Assembly (NCBI GenBank): GCA_934277435.1
Contig: CAKQUE010000013.1
Location: 1 to 33,002 of the forward strand
Length of the DNA stretch: 33,002 nt
From: an uncultured Alphaproteobacteria bacterium
Lineage (GTDB): Bacteria > Pseudomonadota > Alphaproteobacteria > RF32 > CAG-239
Direction: 5' to 3'
Shown piece by piece: positions 24,515 to 33,002 of the stretch. Position numbers and translations under genes: made by a program. Under the pieces are notes generated by a model, which saw only the letters and a list, made by a program, of their open reading frames with translations, searched no databases and was not told where the DNA came from. Numbering within the stretch: position 1 is the stretch's first letter; each line of letters begins with the position of its first letter.

Positions 24515-24544
24515 AAAAAAGGCTCCAAACACACTTGGAACCTT
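24515..24544 (-). terminator. Terminator of tRNA-Ala
   Basis: AAGGTTCCAA / TTGGAGCCTT on the minus strand is a 10-bp stem with one G-T pair, followed by a T-run. It is 8 bp downstream of the tRNA 3' end. Confidence 0.9.
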
Positions 24545-24552
24545 GATTTTAA

Positions 24553-24628
24553 TGGTGGAGCTAAGGAGGATCGAACTCCTGACCTACAGATTGCGAACCT
24601 GTCGCTCTCCCAACTGAGCTATAACCCC
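24553..24628 (-). tRNA. tRNA-Ala (anticodon CGC)
   Basis: The minus strand gives a full cloverleaf: acceptor GGGGTTA/TAGCTCC with the alanine identity pair G3-U70, D arm TAGCTCAGTTGGGAGAGC, anticodon stem ACAGG/TCTGT with loop TTCGCAA (anticodon CGC, codon GCG), variable loop AGGTC and T arm AGGAG-TTCGATC-CTCCT. CCA is encoded. Confidence 0.95.
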
Positions 24629-24692
24629 AAAAACAAAGCCATTATAGGCAAAAATATAGAAAAATTCAAATATATTTTATATTTTCCACCAA

Positions 24693-24729
24693 GAAAAATG
24701 CCCTGCTCTTTTATAAAAAGCAAGGCATT
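24693..24729 (-). terminator. Terminator of the ankyrin-repeat gene
   Basis: ATGCCTTGCT / AGCAGGGCAT on the minus strand is a 10-bp stem with one G-T pair and an AT-rich loop, followed by five T. It lies 18 bp after the stop at 24748. Confidence 0.85.
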
Positions 24730-24747
24730 ATTAAATCTAAAAATAAC

Positions 24748-25755
24748 CTAGATACCAATAGATTTATTGATACTGCGTATAATTTGATTTTGCTTAGCTG
24801 TTTGCTTTGGTGTAATGTATTTTCCACATTCATCAGCTCTGGTTTTGATATCTGCAGCCGATGCGTTTTCATAATAATGTTTAGCCTCTTCCACAGCAAC
24901 ATCGTGACGAGTTTTGTTAACTCCGGCGTCAACAGCATAAAAACCGGCGGCAACAGTCATATTTTTTTGTTCCCCCTGTAAGCCTAAATATTGCAGACAA
25001 TAGACAACTTCTTCATCACCTTGATAAATTTTGCTGGATAAAGATGATTTTCTCTGCGGAAGTTGTTTTTTTGCCGGAGCTTTAGCTACTTTTTTAGCAG
25101 GTGTTTTGCTTGGTTTGACTTTTGTTTCACTTTTTTTCAGCGGAATTTGCGCCTTTGCAGTCTTATTTTTCATAGTTGATTTAACTTCTGTCTTCTTCTT
25201 TTCTGCTTTTTGTGTTAGAGCAGCTTTTTCTGCTTCTATTCTGGCCTGAGCTTCTTTGATTTTTTGAGCTTTTTCTTCAGCTTCCTTTTTAGCCTTGGCT
25301 TCAGCCTCTGCTTTTTGCTGAGCTAATTTTTCAGCTTCCTTTTTAGCTTTAGCTTCCGCCTCTGCTTTTTGCTGAGCTAATTTTTCCGCAGCTTTAGCTG
25401 CTTCTTCTGCCGCAAATTTATCTGAGGCGATTTTTTCTTCCAAAACATTATAAACTTCACCCACGTTTTTCTTTTCAGCGATTTTCAGCGGTGTCCAGCC
25501 TTTGGAATTTGCCGCGTTCATATTTGCGTTATGCGCCAGCAAAAGTTTTACCATCTCGGTATTGCCGGTGGCCACAGCATAATGCAAAGCTGTGTTTCCC
25601 TGAGCGTTTGTACCGTTAACGTTTTCTCCGCCGGCGAGCAAAGTTTCAACTGCCGTAAGATTTTTGTTTTTCACATTTTCAATCAATTCATCTGTTGTCG
25701 CATATGCAGGTAGTGCCATCAACATAGCACAGGTCATCAATAAATATTTATTCAT
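24748..25755 (-). CDS. Secreted ankyrin-repeat protein with Ala/Lys/Glu-rich coiled coil
   Basis: A 335-aa protein with a clear signal peptide (cleavage after ALPAYA, about residue 19). Two to three ankyrin repeats follow (about 20-105), with the hallmark GNTALHYAVATGNTEMVKLL and GWTPLKIA. Residues 110-230 are a highly charged Ala/Lys/Glu/Gln stretch, partly an exact-like tandem repeat, predicted as a long helix or coiled coil, then a basic Lys/Pro/Ala-rich linker. The C-terminal domain (about 240-335) has two cysteines (VYCLQYLG and DECGKYI) that could pair. The likely location is the periplasm. The charged linker resembles those of TolA-like proteins, but there is no TolA domain. GGAG stands 10 nt before the ATG. 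Confidence 0.8.
   Translation of the reverse strand: MNKYLLMTCAMLMALPAYATTDELIENVKNKNLTAVETLLAGGENVNGTNAQGNTALHYAVATGNTEMVKLLLAHNANMNAANSKGWTPLKIAEKKNVGEVYNVLEEKIASDKFAAEEAAKAAEKLAQQKAEAEAKAKKEAEKLAQQKAEAEAKAKKEAEEKAQKIKEAQARIEAEKAALTQKAEKKKTEVKSTMKNKTAKAQIPLKKSETKVKPSKTPAKKVAKAPAKKQLPQRKSSLSSKIYQGDEEVVYCLQYLGLQGEQKNMTVAAGFYAVDAGVNKTRHDVAVEEAKHYYENASAADIKTRADECGKYITPKQTAKQNQIIRSINKSIGI
25278..25385 (-). repeat. Two tandem 54-bp units in the ankyrin-repeat gene
   Basis: 25278-25331 and 25332-25385 are near-identical 54-bp units coding for 18-residue units (KLAQQKAEAEAKAKKEAE). Base differences are mostly at third codon positions. Such repeats can change copy number by slippage, here without a frameshift because the unit is a multiple of three. 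Confidence 0.85.
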
Positions 25756-25821
25756 AATGTCTAAGCTCCAAAATTTACAATATTCTTTAGTTTAACCTGA
25801 TTTATCCTATTTGCAAGCAAT

Positions 25822-25858
25822 TTATTAAAGGCTCTGCCTTTTAATGACAGAGCCTTTT
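25822..25858 (-). terminator. Likely terminator of aspS
   Basis: AAAGGCTCTG / CAGAGCCTTT on the minus strand is a perfect 10-bp stem with a short loop, 7 bp after the aspS stop. The T-run behind it is interrupted (TTTAATAAATT), so it may be weaker than the others. Confidence 0.75.
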
Positions 25859-25864
25859 GCCTAA

Positions 25865-27622
25865 TTACTCTTTAATTTGAATATGCAGTTCTTTTAGTTG
25901 TTGTTCAGTAACCGTATTCGGCGCCTGCATCATCAAATCTTGAGCCTTACCGTTTAGCGGGAACAAAATCACATCGCGGATAATCGGCTCGTCCAAAAGC
26001 AGCATAACTGTGCGGTCAATACCAGGGGCGCAGCCGGCGTGCGGAGGTGCACCATATTTGAACGCGCTAATCATACCGCCAAATTTGTTGTCGACAACGC
26101 TGCGGTCATAACCGGCGATTTCAAACGCACGATACATAATTTCTGGAACGTGGTTGCGTACAGCGCCCGAAGCTAATTCTACACCATTGCAAACCAAGTC
26201 ATATTGATAAGCCAAAATATCCAGCGGATTTTTGTTGTTCAAAGCATCCAAACCGCCCTGAGGCATAGAGAACGGATTGTGAGAAAACTCAATAGCGCCG
26301 GTTTCTTCATTTTCTTCATAAAACGGAAAATCAACCACCCAGCACAGTTTGAAAGTATTTTTTTCAAACAAATCAAGTTCTTCGCCCAATTTATTGCGAA
26401 CTTTTCCGGCAAATTTGTTGATTGTTTTAGCCGGACCACCCATAAACAGAACCGCATCGCCGTCTTTAACATCAAACAAAGCTTTGAGCTCGTCCATTTT
26501 TTCTTCAGAGAAATACTTGGCAATACCTTTAGCGCCGTTATCCGACAAAGCCACATAAGCCATACCGCCAAAACCTTCTTCTTTGGCATAACCATCAAGT
26601 TTATCAAAGAAAGAGCGAGGTTTGTTGCCGGCAGCCGGAGCTTTGATGGCGCGGATTTGCTCGCCGTTAGCCACCTTAGCATCATAAACGCTAAAACCGG
26701 AGTTATTAAAGAACTGAGTAGCGTCCACAATAAACAAAGGATTGCGTAAATCCGGCTTATCGCTGCCATATTTCAGCATAGCGTCGCGGAAAGCGATTCT
26801 TGGAAACGGAGCTTGCGTAACGGTGCGACCGTTGGCAAATTTGTTAAAAATCCCGCCCATAGTGGTTTCAATAACTTTAAACACGTCTTCTTGCGTAACA
26901 AAAGACATTTCCATATCCAGCTGATAAAATTCACCCGGAGAACGGTCGGCGCGCGGGTCTTCATCACGAAAACACGGAGCAATTTGAAAATAGCGGTCAA
27001 AGCCAGAAACCATCAGCAGCTGCTTAAACTGCTGCGGAGCTTGCGGCAAAGCATAAAACTTCCCCGGGTTTAAGCGTGACGGCACCAAAAAGTCGCGTGC
27101 GCCTTCCGGAGAAGAAGCTGTCAAAATCGGAGTTTGATATTCATTAAATCCCTGCTCTGTCATCAAGCGGCGCATTTCGGCAATCACCTTGCAACGCAGC
27201 AAAATATTGTTGTGAATACGTTCGCGGCGCAAATCCAAAAAACGATACTTCAAGCGCATTTCTTCTGGTTCATCGCCTTCGCCAAAAACCTGAATCGGCA
27301 AAACATCGGCTTCTGAATAAATTTCAACGGCCGAAACTTTGATTTCTACATCGCCGGTCGGCATATTTTTATTCACACTTTCACGCGCTACAACTTCGCC
27401 TTCTATACCAACAACGCTTTCAACTCTGGTGTCTTTAATTTTTGCAAACAAATCCGAAGAGCTGTCAAACACGCATTGAGTAATACCATAGTGGTCGCGC
27501 AAATCGACAAAGCACAAATTGCCCAGATTGCGTTTACGATGAATCCAGCCGGCCAATTTAACATGTTGTCCGACATCTGCGGCTCTAAGCTGTCCGCAGG
27601 TATGCGTCCGATATTCGTTCAT
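25865..27622 (-). CDS. aspS: Aspartyl-tRNA synthetase, probably non-discriminating
   Basis: AspRS charges tRNA(Asp) with aspartate; the non-discriminating form also makes Asp-tRNA(Asn), which GatCAB then amidates. The 585-aa bacterial-type enzyme has the N-terminal OB-fold anticodon domain (GWIHRKRNLGNLCFVDLRD), motif 2 (CFRDEDPRADRSPGEFYQLD), the bacterial GAD insertion, and motif 3 (GCAPGIDRTVMLLL). His28 in GWIHRKR corresponds to the histidine (H31 in Pseudomonas aeruginosa) linked to relaxed tRNA specificity; the discriminating E. coli enzyme has Asn there. With gatCAB present, this supports the indirect Asn-tRNA route. No clear Shine-Dalgarno site before the ATG beyond a weak GAGGA. Confidence 0.97.
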   Translation of the reverse strand: MNEYRTHTCGQLRAADVGQHVKLAGWIHRKRNLGNLCFVDLRDHYGITQCVFDSSSDLFAKIKDTRVESVVGIEGEVVARESVNKNMPTGDVEIKVSAVEIYSEADVLPIQVFGEGDEPEEMRLKYRFLDLRRERIHNNILLRCKVIAEMRRLMTEQGFNEYQTPILTASSPEGARDFLVPSRLNPGKFYALPQAPQQFKQLLMVSGFDRYFQIAPCFRDEDPRADRSPGEFYQLDMEMSFVTQEDVFKVIETTMGGIFNKFANGRTVTQAPFPRIAFRDAMLKYGSDKPDLRNPLFIVDATQFFNNSGFSVYDAKVANGEQIRAIKAPAAGNKPRSFFDKLDGYAKEEGFGGMAYVALSDNGAKGIAKYFSEEKMDELKALFDVKDGDAVLFMGGPAKTINKFAGKVRNKLGEELDLFEKNTFKLCWVVDFPFYEENEETGAIEFSHNPFSMPQGGLDALNNKNPLDILAYQYDLVCNGVELASGAVRNHVPEIMYRAFEIAGYDRSVVDNKFGGMISAFKYGAPPHAGCAPGIDRTVMLLLDEPIIRDVILFPLNGKAQDLMMQAPNTVTEQQLKELHIQIKE

Positions 27623-27744
27623 TCTATCCTCATAAAATTTATTAAAACTTCTACTGTTTTAAAACTAAATAAAAATAAAATCAATCACAAATTAAAAAAA
27701 TCTTAAGCAATCGAGGCTATTCTGTGCATTATGGAGAAATAATA

Positions 27745-28908
27745 ATGAATTTAATAGACACAACCGAAAAATTAGCGCAATTTTGCGAGATATTAAACAC
27801 CCAATCTTTTATAACCGTCGACTCGGAATTTATACGCGAACGCACCTATTACCCAAAACTTTGCCTTTTGCAGCTGGGCTATGACGGCGGCGCCGCCATT
27901 GTTGACCCTTTGGCCAAAGGGTTGGATTTAAGTCCGTTTTTTGCCGTTTTAGACAATCCAAACATTGTAAAAGTTTTTCACGCCGGACGTCAGGATATAG
28001 AAATTTTTTATAACCTGACCGGTAAAATTCCGGCCAATATTTTTGACACGCAAATTGCCGCCATGGTTTGTGGCTTTGCCGAAAACATCGGCTATGGCAA
28101 TTTGGTGCAGGCGATTACTGGTGTTGAGCTGGATAAATCGTGCCGTTTGACAGATTGGAGCATTCGCCCGCTTGATGAAAATCAGCTGGTTTATGCCTTG
28201 CATGACGTGACTTATTTGGTGGATTGCTACAAATATCTGCACCAAAAAATGGCAGCTGAAAACCGCTTGCATTGGATAGATGAAGAAACTGCTGCGCTTT
28301 GCGACGAGCATTGCTATCATATCAATCCGGATGACGCGTGGATGCGCATTCGTCACAATGTTCACAGCCAGCATTTTCTTTCTGCGCTAAAATATTTGGC
28401 GGCGTGGCGAGAAAACAAAGCCCAAAAATGTGATACTCCGCGTTCGGGAATATTGAAAGACGATGTACTTTTAAACATTGCCAGCACTTTTCCCAAAACT
28501 CTCGATGAGCTGAAACAGGTTAGAAACTTAAAAGCCGATGTTATCAAAGGCAAATTGGGTGGAGAAATTATGGAAGCTCTGCAGCAAGCGCGGCAAAATC
28601 CAATTTCGACGGAGCTTTGCCGTCAAGACCGCAAAAAAGAAGTGTCTGTGCCAAATCATGAGCAAAGTTTGTTTGAAATGCTGCGTATGCTGCTAAAAAT
28701 CAAAAGTCTGGAATGCGGAGTTTCTGCGCGTCTGATTGCCACTGACGCCGATTTGCGTTTTATTATCTTAAACCAGCCGCAAAACACTTCAACCCTGCAA
28801 GGTTGGCGATTTGAGGTTTTTGGCGCCGATGCGCAACAGCTTTGCCGCGGCAAATTGGCGATTTCTTACAATCCCGCCAAAAAACGCATAGACGTAAAAG
28901 AAGTGTAA
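27745..28908 (+). CDS. rnd: Ribonuclease D
   Basis: RNase D is a 3'-5' exonuclease that trims tRNA precursors. The 387-aa protein has the DEDD-family exonuclease residues: D26 and E28 in VDSEFIRE, D84 in HAGRQDIEIF, and the Y150/D154 pair in LVYALHDVTYL (DEDDy type). An HRDC domain follows (about residues 210-290), and a weaker C-terminal region ends the protein. The start at 27745 has GGAG about 9 nt upstream; an ATG seven codons earlier is possible but lacks a ribosome binding site. It is divergent from aspS, with both promoters expected in 27623-27744. Confidence 0.95.
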   Translation: MNLIDTTEKLAQFCEILNTQSFITVDSEFIRERTYYPKLCLLQLGYDGGAAIVDPLAKGLDLSPFFAVLDNPNIVKVFHAGRQDIEIFYNLTGKIPANIFDTQIAAMVCGFAENIGYGNLVQAITGVELDKSCRLTDWSIRPLDENQLVYALHDVTYLVDCYKYLHQKMAAENRLHWIDEETAALCDEHCYHINPDDAWMRIRHNVHSQHFLSALKYLAAWRENKAQKCDTPRSGILKDDVLLNIASTFPKTLDELKQVRNLKADVIKGKLGGEIMEALQQARQNPISTELCRQDRKKEVSVPNHEQSLFEMLRMLLKIKSLECGVSARLIATDADLRFIILNQPQNTSTLQGWRFEVFGADAQQLCRGKLAISYNPAKKRIDVKEV

Positions 28909-28920
28909 TTGATATCCAAC

Positions 28921-28963
28921 AAAAACAAGACCGCTGATTTTAGAACCAACGGTCTTGTTTTTT
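28921..28963. terminator. Bidirectional terminator between rnd and the autotransporter gene
   Basis: AACAAGACCG (28924-28933) and CGGTCTTGTT (28950-28959) form a perfect 10-bp stem, with an A-run on the left and a T-run on the right, so it can end both convergent transcripts. Confidence 0.92.
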
Positions 28964-28979
28964 CGTTTTGCCTCAGCTT

Positions 28980-31900
28980 TTAGAAAGCGTATTTGAGGTT
29001 CAAAAGGCCGGTGTGGGCCGAATAATCGTCACGCCAATCATACTCATAAGTCAAACCGACTTTAGCATTTTCGCTGACAGCCATTTCCACGCCGATTCCC
29101 GTTTCCACGCCAAATTTGCCGTTGCTTTCCTGTGCAATTGCATATGAACCGCCGTTCGGCAAATGAACTATGGTCGTATTGTCGTCGTTTTGCAGGTCAT
29201 AAGTGGCGTTCACAAACGCTTTTGGCATAACTTCATAGCCGTTAACCTCGGTTTCATCGGTCAAAGAAACGCCCAAAACTCCGGTCAAAATATCGCTGTC
29301 AGCGCTGTTATATTTCATACCGGCGCTGTCGGTGTAGCCGTCTTGACTGATTTTGTAGTAGCGCAAACCGGCTTGCGGACGCAGGCGCAAAACATGCTCG
29401 TCGGCGCAGCCATAAAACTCACGTCCGACCAAGGCTTGCAAGCCCAGCATCTGCATATCGAAACTGCCTTTAATATTTTCGCCAAACGCTTTTTTGTTTT
29501 GGTCAAAACTCAACCAGTGATAAGCGGCCAAACCGTTGGCAAACCAGCTGTTGCGGCCATATTCGGCATAGGCGAAAACCGTGTGGTCGTCAATGTCCGA
29601 ACTTTTGGCGCCGCTGTCCAAATCTGTTTGCAAATACGCATAACCAGCGCCGACTGTCCAGTTTTTACCGGCTTTGCCGTCAACCGCCGCAATCACGCCT
29701 TTGGTGTCGGCCGAATAATCCAAATCGCCGCTGTTTTCCGCCGTCTGATACACGGCGTTTGCCCAAACTTCCGGCTCATATTCTGCCACATCGCCGCCGG
29801 CCAAGCCATAGACGCTGCTTTTATCCGGACGCGTGTTCAGTCGGTCCGCCACATTTTTAGCGATGATATCGCCGATATAACGACCGGTTTCCAAATTGGC
29901 CTGCGTGTTATCGTTCAAATCATCGAGCGCGCTCGTCAAGTTTTTATCGCCGTCTTGCGCCTGTTTGTTCACCGTTTCGCTAATACGGTCAAATTGCTGA
30001 TTGTCGCTTTTTGAGTCGGTAATTGCCAAAATCTCGTCCGCCTTGTCTTTACTGGTGTCAAATTCTTTGGCAATTTCGTCGGCATTTTTCTTAGCAAATT
30101 CCAAAATCAGCGTGTTGTTTTCGTCGTTGAGCCTAAAATCATAGTTATAGAGGCTGTTGGTGATGATGGGGTTCCATTTGCCGTTGGCGGTGTCGACGGT
30201 GTTGGCAAATTTATATGTGCCTTCGCCGTTGGCCACGCCATGCTCGACATAGGTCGAAACCTTGAGGTTGCTGTCGGCGTTCAGTTTGATGTCGCCATCG
30301 ACTTTGCCGCCCTTTTGCGTGGTGGACGAGGTGTTGATTTCGTTCACGTTAAAAGCCAAAGTCGCGTCTTTTTCCAGCGTCAGATTATTGCCGGCGGAAG
30401 TCGCGTTGTTGAGGTTCAGCGCGGCGTTTTGAGCCAAATTAATTTTGCCGTCGCCGGTAATGCCGCCGGTAATGCCGTCGCTAATGTCGAGCGAACCGTT
30501 TTCGGCCACGTTGACGGTGCCGGAGTTATAAATATCGTTGGCGGTTTTGACGCCGTTCACGACTTTGTAATTGTCTTTGAAAACATTTTTGCCGCTAAAG
30601 CCGATGGTGCCTGCGTTCCAAACCGCGCCGCCGTCGGTCTTCTTTTCTCTCGCGCCGCTCACATAGTTGCCGCTAAAGGTCGAAGACTGGATATCGTCAA
30701 TCGCCATTCTCGCCGAATTGTAGATTGCGCCGCCTTGAGCGTAGGCATTGTTGCCAGCGCCGGTGGTCTGCGCGAAGTTATTGCTGAAATTACCGGAAAG
30801 CGTGGTGATACCCTTTGAATTTGCATTATTGTACTTATTAGTTACAGCTCCGCCAATGGCAAAAGTGCCATTGGTCAAAGCGTGATTGTTGCTGAAATTA
30901 GCCGTTAGATTGGTAATACTACCCATATTAAATAGAGCCCCGCCACGAGCCATTGCCGCACCGCCGTTACTTTCGGCGTAGTTGCCTTCAAAGTCACCTG
31001 TAATTAAAACTATAATACCATTCGTATTATTATTAATAGCTCCGCCATTGGAATTTGCTCCACCTAAAACATAGTTACTTGTAAAGTTACCCTTAATTTC
31101 ATTTATGGAGGATTGCATATTAGCTATAGCCCCGCCATAAGAAATATTATTTATAGATTGAGCATAGTTGCCGCTAAAATCTCCGGTTATATTATCAATT
31201 GTTGCAAATACGTTATACATAGCTCCACCAATAGCTGAACTATTTTTAGCTTCGGCATAGTTATTTATAAAATTACCAACCACATCTTTGATGCTTATTT
31301 CTCCGGTATATGTGTTATCACCTTTTACGTTAGCAATAGCTCCGCCATGGGAATGTCCCTCGGAATAAATGTAATTGTTGGTAAAATCGGCATAGATATT
31401 GTCCATCTTGGCATTCATATTCAAAATCGCCCCACCTACAGATCCTTTTTTTGACCAGAGATGATTGCCGCTGAATTTCCCTTTGACATCGCCGATGTGC
31501 GAGTCTGTAAAGTTATAAATCGCTCCGCCTTGTGCTACGCCTTTTTCAGATTTTGCATAATTACCAGTAAAATCACCGGTGATATCACCAATTTTTGCAG
31601 ATTTGTTGTAAATAGCTCCACCAATAACTTGTCCGTTTACAGATTTTGCATAGTTGCCAATAAAATCTCCGGTTATATTATCAATTGTTGCTAATGAGTT
31701 GTAAATAGCTCCTCCCCTAGCTGAACTATTTTTAGCTTCGGCATAGTTATTAATAAAGTTACCAACCACATCTTTGATGCTTATTTCTCCGGTATATGTG
31801 TCATCACCTTTTTCGTTAGCAATCGCTCCACCACGAGAATAGTTTTCGGAATAAATGTAATTGTTGGTAAAATCGGCATAGATATTGTCCATCGTGGCAT

Positions 31901-32972
31901 TCATATTCAAAATCGCCCCACCTCCAGATTGTATTTTTGACCAGAGATGATTGCCACTGAATTTACCTTTGATATCGCCGATGTGCGAATCTGTAAAGTT
32001 ATAAATGGCGCCGCCTTGCGTTAATCCCTCTAAACTGGTTGAATAGTTATTTATAAACACCGCTTCAATATTGCCAATAACTCCGTTGGCTTCACGGTTG
32101 CCAATCGCTCCACCGGTGGCACTACTTTGGCCATCAGCATTTTTAGTATAGTTATTAATAAATTCACCTGTTATGCTTTTTATTTCAGAACCCCAGTTAT
32201 TTATAGCTCCGCCTTCGGCGCCAATTTTACCATTTTCATCTAAATTACCAATAGCATAGTTACCGATAAATTTACCTTCAATTTTGTCAATTTCTGCTTT
32301 ATTATGGTTAAAAATCGCACCGCCCAAAGCATTACGCGTATTAGAAACAAGATAATTGCCAATGTAATTGCCAATAATTTCAGTAATGTTGGCATTATTT
32401 TCTGTCGAAATAGCTCCGCCGAAAGCACCATCATCTCTGACTATACTATTGCCAATCATATCGCCATTGATGGAAATCGTTCCTAGGTTATAAATGGCGC
32501 CGCCATAATTACCGGAACCGGTGTTATCTATCTGGTTATTTAAAAAATCACCGGTAATGTTTAGGGTGTTTCCAGCGGCGTTAGACAAAGCTCCACCATC
32601 AACATTCGAAATACTATCCTTAAAGTCGGCGGTTATATCACCGGTCAAAGCTCCTTCTTTGCCTTCTTTGCGTTCGTTATAGACAGTGCCAACCTCAGGC
32701 TTAGTGTAGGTATATTCAAAATATTGCGTTTTGTCGGCGGAAAGCTCAACTTTGAGCATATTAGGATTATCAGCTTCATACTCGTCAGCGCTGATTTCTT
32801 TCCAAATTATATTTTTTGAGGTGCTTAAATCTTCTGCTTTTAGGGAATAATCTTCAGCATTCGCTGCACCCGCGCCAAGGGCAAACAAACCAAGATTAAT
32901 CAGCAAACATTTTTTCAACACACTACGATATTGCGCATTCAAAAGCCCCAACGCGTTGCGAGTATACTTCAT
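28980..32972 (-). CDS. Autotransporter adhesin-like protein with GGAIYN repeats
   Basis: A 1330-aa type Va secretion protein. The N-terminus is an extended signal peptide (about 39 residues, MKYTRNALGLLNAQYRSVLK then a hydrophobic core, cleaved after GAANA). Residues 100-800 consist of many imperfect 35-40-aa units with GGAIYN / FxxNY and GxFxxN motifs, a beta-helix pattern similar to polymorphic outer membrane proteins. Then follow a region without repeats (about 820-1010) with Asp/Asn-rich linkers, and a C-terminal autotransporter beta-barrel (about 1060-1330) with AGYAYLQTDLDSG, ending in the terminal Phe (LNLKYAF). The passenger is probably displayed on the surface as adhesin; its ligand is unknown. 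AGGGG stands about 8 nt before the ATG. Confidence 0.92.
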   Translation of the reverse strand: MKYTRNALGLLNAQYRSVLKKCLLINLGLFALGAGAANAEDYSLKAEDLSTSKNIIWKEISADEYEADNPNMLKVELSADKTQYFEYTYTKPEVGTVYNERKEGKEGALTGDITADFKDSISNVDGGALSNAAGNTLNITGDFLNNQIDNTGSGNYGGAIYNLGTISINGDMIGNSIVRDDGAFGGAISTENNANITEIIGNYIGNYLVSNTRNALGGAIFNHNKAEIDKIEGKFIGNYAIGNLDENGKIGAEGGAINNWGSEIKSITGEFINNYTKNADGQSSATGGAIGNREANGVIGNIEAVFINNYSTSLEGLTQGGAIYNFTDSHIGDIKGKFSGNHLWSKIQSGGGAILNMNATMDNIYADFTNNYIYSENYSRGGAIANEKGDDTYTGEISIKDVVGNFINNYAEAKNSSARGGAIYNSLATIDNITGDFIGNYAKSVNGQVIGGAIYNKSAKIGDITGDFTGNYAKSEKGVAQGGAIYNFTDSHIGDVKGKFSGNHLWSKKGSVGGAILNMNAKMDNIYADFTNNYIYSEGHSHGGAIANVKGDNTYTGEISIKDVVGNFINNYAEAKNSSAIGGAMYNVFATIDNITGDFSGNYAQSINNISYGGAIANMQSSINEIKGNFTSNYVLGGANSNGGAINNNTNGIIVLITGDFEGNYAESNGGAAMARGGALFNMGSITNLTANFSNNHALTNGTFAIGGAVTNKYNNANSKGITTLSGNFSNNFAQTTGAGNNAYAQGGAIYNSARMAIDDIQSSTFSGNYVSGAREKKTDGGAVWNAGTIGFSGKNVFKDNYKVVNGVKTANDIYNSGTVNVAENGSLDISDGITGGITGDGKINLAQNAALNLNNATSAGNNLTLEKDATLAFNVNEINTSSTTQKGGKVDGDIKLNADSNLKVSTYVEHGVANGEGTYKFANTVDTANGKWNPIITNSLYNYDFRLNDENNTLILEFAKKNADEIAKEFDTSKDKADEILAITDSKSDNQQFDRISETVNKQAQDGDKNLTSALDDLNDNTQANLETGRYIGDIIAKNVADRLNTRPDKSSVYGLAGGDVAEYEPEVWANAVYQTAENSGDLDYSADTKGVIAAVDGKAGKNWTVGAGYAYLQTDLDSGAKSSDIDDHTVFAYAEYGRNSWFANGLAAYHWLSFDQNKKAFGENIKGSFDMQMLGLQALVGREFYGCADEHVLRLRPQAGLRYYKISQDGYTDSAGMKYNSADSDILTGVLGVSLTDETEVNGYEVMPKAFVNATYDLQNDDNTTIVHLPNGGSYAIAQESNGKFGVETGIGVEMAVSENAKVGLTYEYDWRDDYSAHTGLLNLKYAF
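31183..32014 (-). repeat. Tandem 486-bp duplication inside the autotransporter gene
   Basis: 31183-31528 and 31669-32014 are very similar over about 346 bp at an exact offset of 486 bp (162 codons). Both encode GGAIYNFTDSHIGD, KGKFSGNHLWSK, NIYADFTNNYIYSE, TYTGEISIKDVVGNFINN and YAEAKNSSA in the same order. The intervening 140 bp are also built of GGAIYN units. It is an in-frame duplication of several passenger repeats. Confidence 0.88.
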
Positions 32973-33002
32973 CTTTTATCCCCTTTATTCAAATAATTAC
33001 AT

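Noticed and set aside
26204..26749. A 181-aa plus-strand open frame inside aspS
   Set aside because: It is antisense to conserved AspRS motifs and has no independent support.
29163..30818. Long plus-strand open frames (283 and 192 aa) opposite the autotransporter gene
   Set aside because: They are mirror frames of a GC-richer coding region, have no ribosome binding sites or recognisable domains, and the minus-strand protein is clearly real.
30900..32600. Regular repeats that could suggest a CRISPR array
   Set aside because: The repeats are imperfect, in frame, and code for GGAIYN beta-helix units; there are no constant repeats with unique spacers and no cas genes.

Overview
The window is most consistent with an AT-rich, uncultured alphaproteobacterium, possibly one of the host-associated gut lineages. 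This is inferred from the protein families (YejE/YejF, a MJ0042-type zinc-ribbon protein, a GRSMIEML-type pilin-like protein, GatCAB with an AspRS of non-discriminating type) and not from a marker tree. Most genes have good Shine-Dalgarno sites, and TAA, TAG and TGA are all used as stops.

Layout. 1-3384 (minus strand): a zinc-ribbon membrane protein, yqeY, dnaG and a tRNA with CAU anticodon closed by a terminator. 3495-16035 (plus strand): a long, tightly packed run of ftsE, ftsX, a YdcF/DUF218 protein, plsC, sppA, gatC, gatA, gatB, a sulfatase-fold membrane protein without the usual metal motif, yejE and yejF. 16080-20658: a complete small ssDNA phage (Microviridae) prophage with all genes on the minus strand, sitting in a XerC/XerD dif-type site. 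20760-25755 (minus strand): a pilin-like gene preceded by a structured RNA with its own terminator, an M3-family oligopeptidase, an orphan TIM-barrel-like protein, tRNA-Ala and an ankyrin-repeat secreted protein. 25865-27622 is aspS (minus), 27745-28908 rnd (plus), and 28980-32972 a large autotransporter with GGAIYN-type repeats (minus).

How the genes work together. FtsE/FtsX link division to wall hydrolysis. PlsC, SppA and the YdcF protein are envelope housekeeping. GatCAB and AspRS together can form Asn-tRNA(Asn) (and GatCAB Gln-tRNA(Gln)) by the indirect route. YejE/F are the inner-membrane and ATPase parts of a peptide importer whose YejA/YejB partners are not in the window.

The most striking element is the microvirus prophage. 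It has no integrase gene. At its right edge two dif-like sites lie head to head around a 4-nt loop, one with a normal 6-nt centre and one with an 11-nt centre, and a single site with a 6-nt centre is at its left edge. This is the geometry expected if the single-stranded viral genome folds a XerCD hairpin and integrates as ssDNA, as described for the filamentous phage CTXphi. The second notable element is the 5' structured RNA of the pilin-like gene (long closing stem, 7-bp pseudoknot, terminator just before the ribosome binding site), which I could not assign to a known family.
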